DNA of 64,000 bases from Sambucus nigra (lineage: Eukaryota > Streptophyta > Magnoliopsida > Dipsacales > Adoxaceae). This document shows positions 58,691 through 64,000 of this stretch, piece by piece (positions within the stretch are counted from its first letter, which is position 1; every line of letters starts with the position of its first letter). Under the pieces are notes generated by a model that was not told the origin of the DNA, ran no database searches, and worked only from the letters and a program-made list of their open reading frames with translations. The translations under genes and the position numbers were made by a program. Location of the stretch: NCBI GenBank assembly GCA_949130495.1, contig OX422209.1, positions 692,836,757 to 692,900,756 on the forward strand, given 5' to 3'.

Positions 58691-61198
58691 CAATTATGAA
58701 ACCGGGATAACCCTATCCCCTCTATCTACAAAATGTGGTCAGAACTCCTATTTCCTTCCAGGAGCCACACCACCAAGCACTTGCACTGACATTAAGTCCT
58801 TAGAACCAACAACCATGAGCTTAAACTCACAACTCAGTACTAAATCCTATGTACCTTAAATCATACCTATAAGGTCGCCATTCTAAAATCGAGAAAATGG
58901 AACATCTAATCATCAATGTTCCATCCACCCATATAACAAAGGTGAACTCAACCTATCTCCAGGTGTGATACGCAACAACAACCCATTCCACCCTGGAACT
59001 GCGGATACGATAGTCTTGCAATCATTAGCCTGCTATCACTCCTAATACACAATAACATTATTCTTATAATAGTACCCTACTCGTATATCGCATATAAGAC
59101 GAGTAGTACAAACCAAATACAAATTCAAAATAAAACCCTGCTACAACGGAAAAATATCTAGGTATACATTATATAATGTTATCAGTATCGCCAGTAAACT
59201 CGAATCACACATAAATCTAGGGTTAGCAAAATACCGTGACCCAAATCTTATCACACAACGTATACCTCCTCCATCCTAGGTGAAACTGATAACAAAATTC
59301 TTGCCAATCTCCCTATCTACTCCAAATTTTTCTTGGACATAGTACACTTGCCCTAACTGAACCAAAATTTCTTAACTCAATGCCTTATCCAGGCACCCCA
59401 CTCTTGTCCTTTTTCTCTTATCGGGAAAGGACAAACCGTGTGGCTCAACACTCCACATCATTTTATCTCCATCTTTGGCTTTCCTAACCATGTAAAAGTT
59501 ATGAGTACTTTGGACTCTATATCCTCGATCCTGACAATCGCCTTCATAGTTACCTTAACTTCTTTATTTACTATTGGCCTCTGACCGATCCTTATATTAA
59601 TAATCCAAAAACTGCATTCTCCTCCTTCCTAATCAACCAAAGGAATTTACGATTAAAACTGTCTGTAAGATCCTTTTATGACCAAAACATTCTGCTCCCC
59701 TGAATAGGGTGGCCACCGTTCCCATGATTTCAATACTGTTCCTACGAGTGAAATTTTTTTCTCAAATTTTCACATATGGGTATTTCCATACCTTGCTCAA
59801 AGCCAATGCTTCTAAGCCTTTTACTTCCACTAGATCACGCTACACTTCTTCCGCATGACTTAACATCAACGTATGGTACTTATCAAAGACCCTTTGAACC
59901 TTTACCTAGTTCTAACTTCACAAGGTAATTCAACTTTAGCACCACTCTCTACTATAGAGGTACTTGGATGATTATCAGTACTATACTTTAGTGGTCGTCA
60001 CAGCAATCCTTAACAACACCTCAAAGGGGATGACCTGAACTTCGATCCTCGCCCCCGACTTCAAATTATAGTTCCGTCTAAGCCACGTCTCCTGTTACCC
60101 TCGTAACGAACTTCCCTGGTCGCCCTTTCTCGATCAGCACACAAATCTCAAACGAGCACGCAAAAGATTTACTATTTTCTTATGTAATAGCAGGAGAACG
60201 AAATCTCACAAGAGGAATCAACGATCCTAATCCTAAGGCTATATTTCAAATCAAAAGCAACGCTGAAAGCGTATTACGTCCGCACAGATTCCTAAGGACA
60301 CTAGAACCTAATGCCCTGATACCATCTGTAACACCCCGCCTAATAGGATACCGGGCGATCACTCCTGTACCAAATTAAAATAGGAGTCGCATATGATTCG
60401 TTCTTTGCATCACTGTCAAAAACCAAATTAATTACTAATAACCTATTAGGTTGGCGTTAAAATTTTATTTAACTAATCTTTTATAACAAATTAATCATTT
60501 AAAACAATCACAACAGTTTATAAGAAGAACTGAAACGAAATAAAATCGCCGAACACTCGATTTAACATCATACAACCAAATAAAATGGCCGCACTAAAAA
60601 GGCGGTAAAAGAATAACTAAATGAGATTGGGTGATTAGTCCGAATGTTTATGAAGTATCTCCTATCTAGATAACAAGGATGTAATCGTCTATAGTATACC
60701 TGCATGCATCCATAGCTGCTACAGTAGACGTCTCACTCGAAGGAATCGTTATCCAGGCATCCTTGTGTCTGGACACCTATAACATACATATATGTATAGC
60801 AAGAGGAAAAAAAAGATAAACGGGTTGGAGCCCGAATTGTAAAAATATTTTGAAAGTGCAAAATTGCTTTATTTATGAAAAATAAGTTTTGTCTCTCATA
60901 TTTAAAATTGGTATCGCACTCCCATGAGATACCCCTCACTCCTCTTCTAATAGTGCACAGCTAATGCATCCGTTTAAGCCTTCCTAGTTAAGCTACCCCG
61001 CCTAACTAATCTCATTCACATGTCTGCTAGAAACCTCGAAAACCTAAGTACTAAGGGCTAAACTAATCTTCATTATCAACACAGCACTGCGTTTGTACGT
61101 GGGGTGTCTCGCGAAGTGAAATCCAAATAAGGAACCCCTCGATACACTATTACTCGACAGTGTCGATTGCGAGATCCATTATGCCCTTAGTACCCAAA

Positions 61199-61239
<41 letters not shown>

Positions 61240-62654
61240 CATTTTATTATACACATTATAATTTTAAGTCCGGATAATGTCTCCCGGAATGAGATTACAT
61301 CCTTGTTCATTTATATATATAAATTCGGATCTAAATTTACCGGAAGGAGGAAAATACACCTTAGTAGGCTTTTCACTTTATATACGTAAGTATATTATAT
61401 GATGTCTCATTTGTATATTCAAACACGCATCTAGTATATAATTATACATATCACAACATAAGTATAATAACCATCCTACCGAGCTATAACTCGATGATGC
61501 AGTCTTGTAGTGCCGATCCCAAATCCGAGTTTACTCACTGTACCACGCTAACAAGCCAGACTTACTCAATGGTCTTGGTATAATACACCCACTGGTGGAG
61601 GCGGTCATATTCCCTCTGCAAGTGGAGTACACATATCGCACTCGAATACGGGATGAGATGACCTGGGGATATACTCACCCTGCTCCTCAAGCCAGGGGAT
61701 TCACCCATATCGCGCTACCTCCCTGGATCGCACTAGAGAAAATATATCATCTGGTTGTTCCAAACCTACGCCAAAGGAAAGCCCATGGAACCGGCCTCTA
61801 AGATACACATATACCAATCACATACAGATATATATGTATTCATATCATAGATAATATATACTATAATCACGTCGTATATATTTATAACCTATTTCACTTC
61901 TCAAATATATAAATGGCTATAATTTCCAACTTATATAGCAATAGGTGACACAAATTCTCCCATTTGTGATAGCATGAGTATTTACAAACTTAAAATACTA
62001 AGCCAAATAAATTTCCTCTTACTTAAAATATAACTCCCACCTTCATCACTTTTATGGATTTATCCTTCTCGAATATACCAATTCGCAATAATTAAATAAG
62101 TATACCCTCAATTTATTTAAATCCCATAGATAACGTATCACCTATAACACTAGTCGTCAATAGACGCATTGGGTAAACGATACATCATCTTTAGTTCATA
62201 ACCCAAATTTCATCCTAGTTGCCTCGGAGGATTTTCTCAAACACAATTGACATATACTTACATATTCTATGCGCATAATTATACATATATGTAATTGCCC
62301 ACCGAAATACCAACTCGAGTGTTACTCATTCTAAGAACCCTTAATTAAATAAGGCGTGGATGCCATTTTCCACGAACTAAAGGTCTGAATTTTGCTCAAA
62401 TAATAATTTAGAGGTTCCCACTCAATTTTTGGGTGCCCCAAATAACTAATTTCTCAATTGATTTAATTTCCTCAAAAATATAATTTTAGTGCCACCCGAT
62501 TTTGGCACCCTTTTTCCCCCATAAATTCCCTCAATATGCAAGAAATAATCCCCCCTTAGTTGGATATTTAATTCCTTAATTTGAACAAGCTACAAACCGT
62601 AAATTTGGGATTTTATCCCATTAAAACATCACAAGCCGAAATGGCCAAAATAAC

Positions 62655-62702
62655 TGTTTGATCGATCGATCGAACCTTGGCCATCGATCGATCGATCAAA
62701 CA
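62655..62702. repeat. ATCGAT hairpin of the third LTR
   Basis: Perfect 19-base arms identical to those of the first LTR (62655-62673, 62684-62702) around a 10-base loop of different sequence. Confidence 0.95.
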
Positions 62703-63018
62703 GGGCAGCTTCTTCTTCGCATGTGTTTTGTCCATTAACAACCTCCAACCTTATTTTTCTTCTACCCCCAACCATATAAAAACCCAACCAACTACATATA
62801 CTCCAAGAAAACAGGTTCTAATCATCCTCGAACCAAGAATCGACAATAAATTTCAATTAATTTCTAAGTTTCTTAATTCGATTATTGTTCGGGGTTTACT
62901 CATTAATTTTCCGAAAAATCCGTTTTCATTCATGAAAACCCAACCCAAAATCTTCAGGGTTTTATTATTACCAATTTTGATATGAGATTTATGATTAAAA
63001 AGAATAAAGCAAGTAAAC

Positions 63019-63027
63019 ACTTGCCTC
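63019..63027 (-). promoter_or_regulatory. Possible 5' splice donor (GC type) of the third LTR
   Basis: Minus-strand GAGGCAAGT downstream of the GA-rich leader. The first and middle LTRs have one changed base in the same word. Splicing is inferred. Confidence 0.3.
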
Positions 63028-63602
63028 GTGGATAAAATTCGACGACCTTGAGTCAAATCCCGCGGAGTTTGGCCCGTAAATCCCTTTCCTCTCTTCCTTT
63101 CCCCTCTTCCTCTCTTTCCTTCTTCTTTTTCTCTCTTTTCTCCCACTCTCTCATGACTTCTATAGAGATAAATAAGGGTTTATCCCTTATAAACCAAAAA
63201 ATGACTCGTTTACTCAATTATGAGTCCCTATTAACCTAAAAATTCCCTAAACCTAAACATTACCCCCAGATACTCTATTCTGGCTATCTCGACCATTTTG
63301 AAACCAACTGCACACTCTAAATCTCCATTAGAGGTACTTGACCGCAATCCACTAATTAAACCCAATACATCACAAGGCGACTTTTCCAATTAAAATATTA
63401 TCCTCTGTCGCTTTACCCAACTGCGACGTGTAATTAAAATAATCCAACTTATTTACTTAATCTGAAAAGTAAATGTAACACACCTCTGTAATCATCTAAC
63501 CCTCATAAACTCCAAAAATTAGTATTCAGGGAAATTTTCTCAAACCTCCAAATTACACCCATTTATGAAATTTAATCATCCCCAAAATTGCGGGGGGTTA
63601 CA

Positions 63603-64000
63603 ATATACATAAGGAAATCAATAGAAATCAAAGTAGATTTAACCTAATTACTAACATGATTAGGTCAATTACAAAATTGATCAATTTAATTTTACAAAAC
63701 AAATTTATAACATGTTTAGGGTTTAGAATCCAATGAAATAGATATAATCTAAGACATATGCAATCATAATAATATCTTAGAGGAGGAGGTGATGGTGTCA
63801 CCTGTGATGCCCCCAGTGTATATGAGGCGAGAACGAGAGATGTCGAATGATGAACGGGTGGCGGCGATGATGGGCGAGCCTTACTCATCATATACCGACA
63901 CTATAATGACATATGATTATTTGGGTTTCGTGTCGAGCTAGTTGATGCTGCTCAGCATATATGACGTGATGCCTCTCCCCCAGACGGGCTCGAATAAGCC
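63603..64000. other. Right flank, unassigned
   Basis: Starts with the ATATA duplication. From 63780 the DNA becomes GC-richer (GGAGGAGGTGATGG, GGGTGGCGGCGATGATGG). A minus-strand frame at 63628-63891 is proline- and serine-rich at its start but shows no recognisable domain. The stretch to 64000 may belong to a feature cut off by the window end. Confidence 0.4.

Larger units (their letters stand above)
57244..60326 (-). other. Internal domain 2 of the non-coding element
   Basis: Second copy of the 3-kb non-coding interior, similar to 50919-53967 throughout but with many substitutions. It has an extra block around 57425-57460 (CTCGGTCGGAAGGTTGAATC and following). The primer site is mutated by one base (minus-strand TGGTATCAGGGC at 60324-60313). 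Module copies lie at 58098 and 58599. No coding domain is seen. Confidence 0.9.
38644..63602 (-). mobile_element. Non-coding LTR element (LARD-like) as LTR-internal-LTR-internal-LTR tandem
   Basis: Three copies of one LTR of about 3.3 kb (38644-50918 with a nested element removed, 53968-57243, 60327-63602) alternate with two copies of a 3.05-kb internal domain (50919-53967, 57244-60326). The whole is bounded by ATATA at 38639-38643 and 63603-63607. Primer sites of initiator-Met type precede the second and third LTRs on the plus strand, so the element reads on the minus strand. Neither internal copy has a recognisable gag or pol domain. Long LTRs plus a long, conserved non-coding interior fit LARD elements, which need another element's proteins. 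The tandem form points to unequal recombination or a dimeric insertion. Confidence 0.9.
60327..63602 (-). repeat. Third LTR of the non-coding element
   Basis: 3276 bases from TGTAACACCCC to GGGGGGTTACA, followed by ATATA. As the rightmost LTR of a minus-strand element it is the 5' LTR of the array. It holds the module (61091-61185), a TA run (61200-61235), the hairpin (62655-62702), a donor-like GAGGCAAGT (63019-63027, minus) and a CT-rich leader (63080-63150). Confidence 0.95.

Noticed and set aside
63628..63891. Proline/serine-rich minus-strand frame near the window end
   Set aside because: Cannot be tied to any family and is AT-rich in its second half; kept only as unassigned flank.
1..64000. 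CRISPR arrays, tRNA or rRNA genes
   Set aside because: No regular repeat-spacer array was seen; all repeats have retroelement, tandem or microsatellite explanations. TGGTATCAGAGC motifs are primer binding sites, not tRNA genes.

Overview
The window is nuclear DNA of a flowering plant, most likely a eudicot. It is AT-rich and made almost entirely of nested transposable elements. I found no convincing host gene, no rRNA or tRNA gene and no CRISPR array. The plant assignment rests on the element types: Ty1/Copia and chromodomain Ty3/Gypsy elements primed by initiator-Met tRNA (TGGTATCAGAGC), a CACTA (En/Spm) transposase with DUF4218 and DUF4216 segments, and a large non-coding LTR element of the LARD type. 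The species cannot be named from the sequence.

Layout. 1-2482: AT-rich flank with an LTR-like fragment. 2483-15273: a degraded full-length Copia element (+ strand, SIRE/Maximus-like) with 2-kb LTRs. A 2.9-kb solo LTR (6200-9137, target duplication GGGAC) interrupts its gag. 15405-about 22600: remnant of a CACTA transposon (- strand) with subterminal hairpin repeats, a long inverted repeat and a decayed transposase. A second solo LTR (16999-19734, target duplication CGGGA) sits inside it. 22601-26215: intergenic DNA with a 104-bp palindrome, a MITE-like palindromic element and a CT microsatellite. 26216-34878: complete but dead chromodomain Gypsy element (- strand). 34884-38640: T-rich duplicated DNA and a truncated LTR-like fragment. 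38644-63602: a non-coding element arranged LTR-internal-LTR-internal-LTR (- strand), bounded by ATATA duplications. Its first LTR carries a nested, gag-less Gypsy element (39435-48367, target duplication GTCTC). 63603-64000: unassigned flank.

Relations between the elements. Every coding retroelement is broken by stops, frameshifts or loss of catalytic residues, so none looks autonomous. Nesting gives a relative order: the Copia element precedes the first solo LTR, the CACTA element precedes the second, and the non-coding element precedes the gag-less Gypsy element. The two Gypsy elements share the U3 end of their LTRs although the rest of the LTRs differ.

The most interesting structural signals are these. 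(1) The three-LTR, two-internal-domain tandem element with one pair of outer target duplications. (2) Paired ATCGAT-type palindromes at a near-constant pitch of 19-24 bp (exactly 19 bp in five pairs) at similar places in several otherwise different LTR families. (3) A module of about 90 bp present three times per repeat unit of the non-coding element. (4) Splice-donor-like sites in five LTR families.
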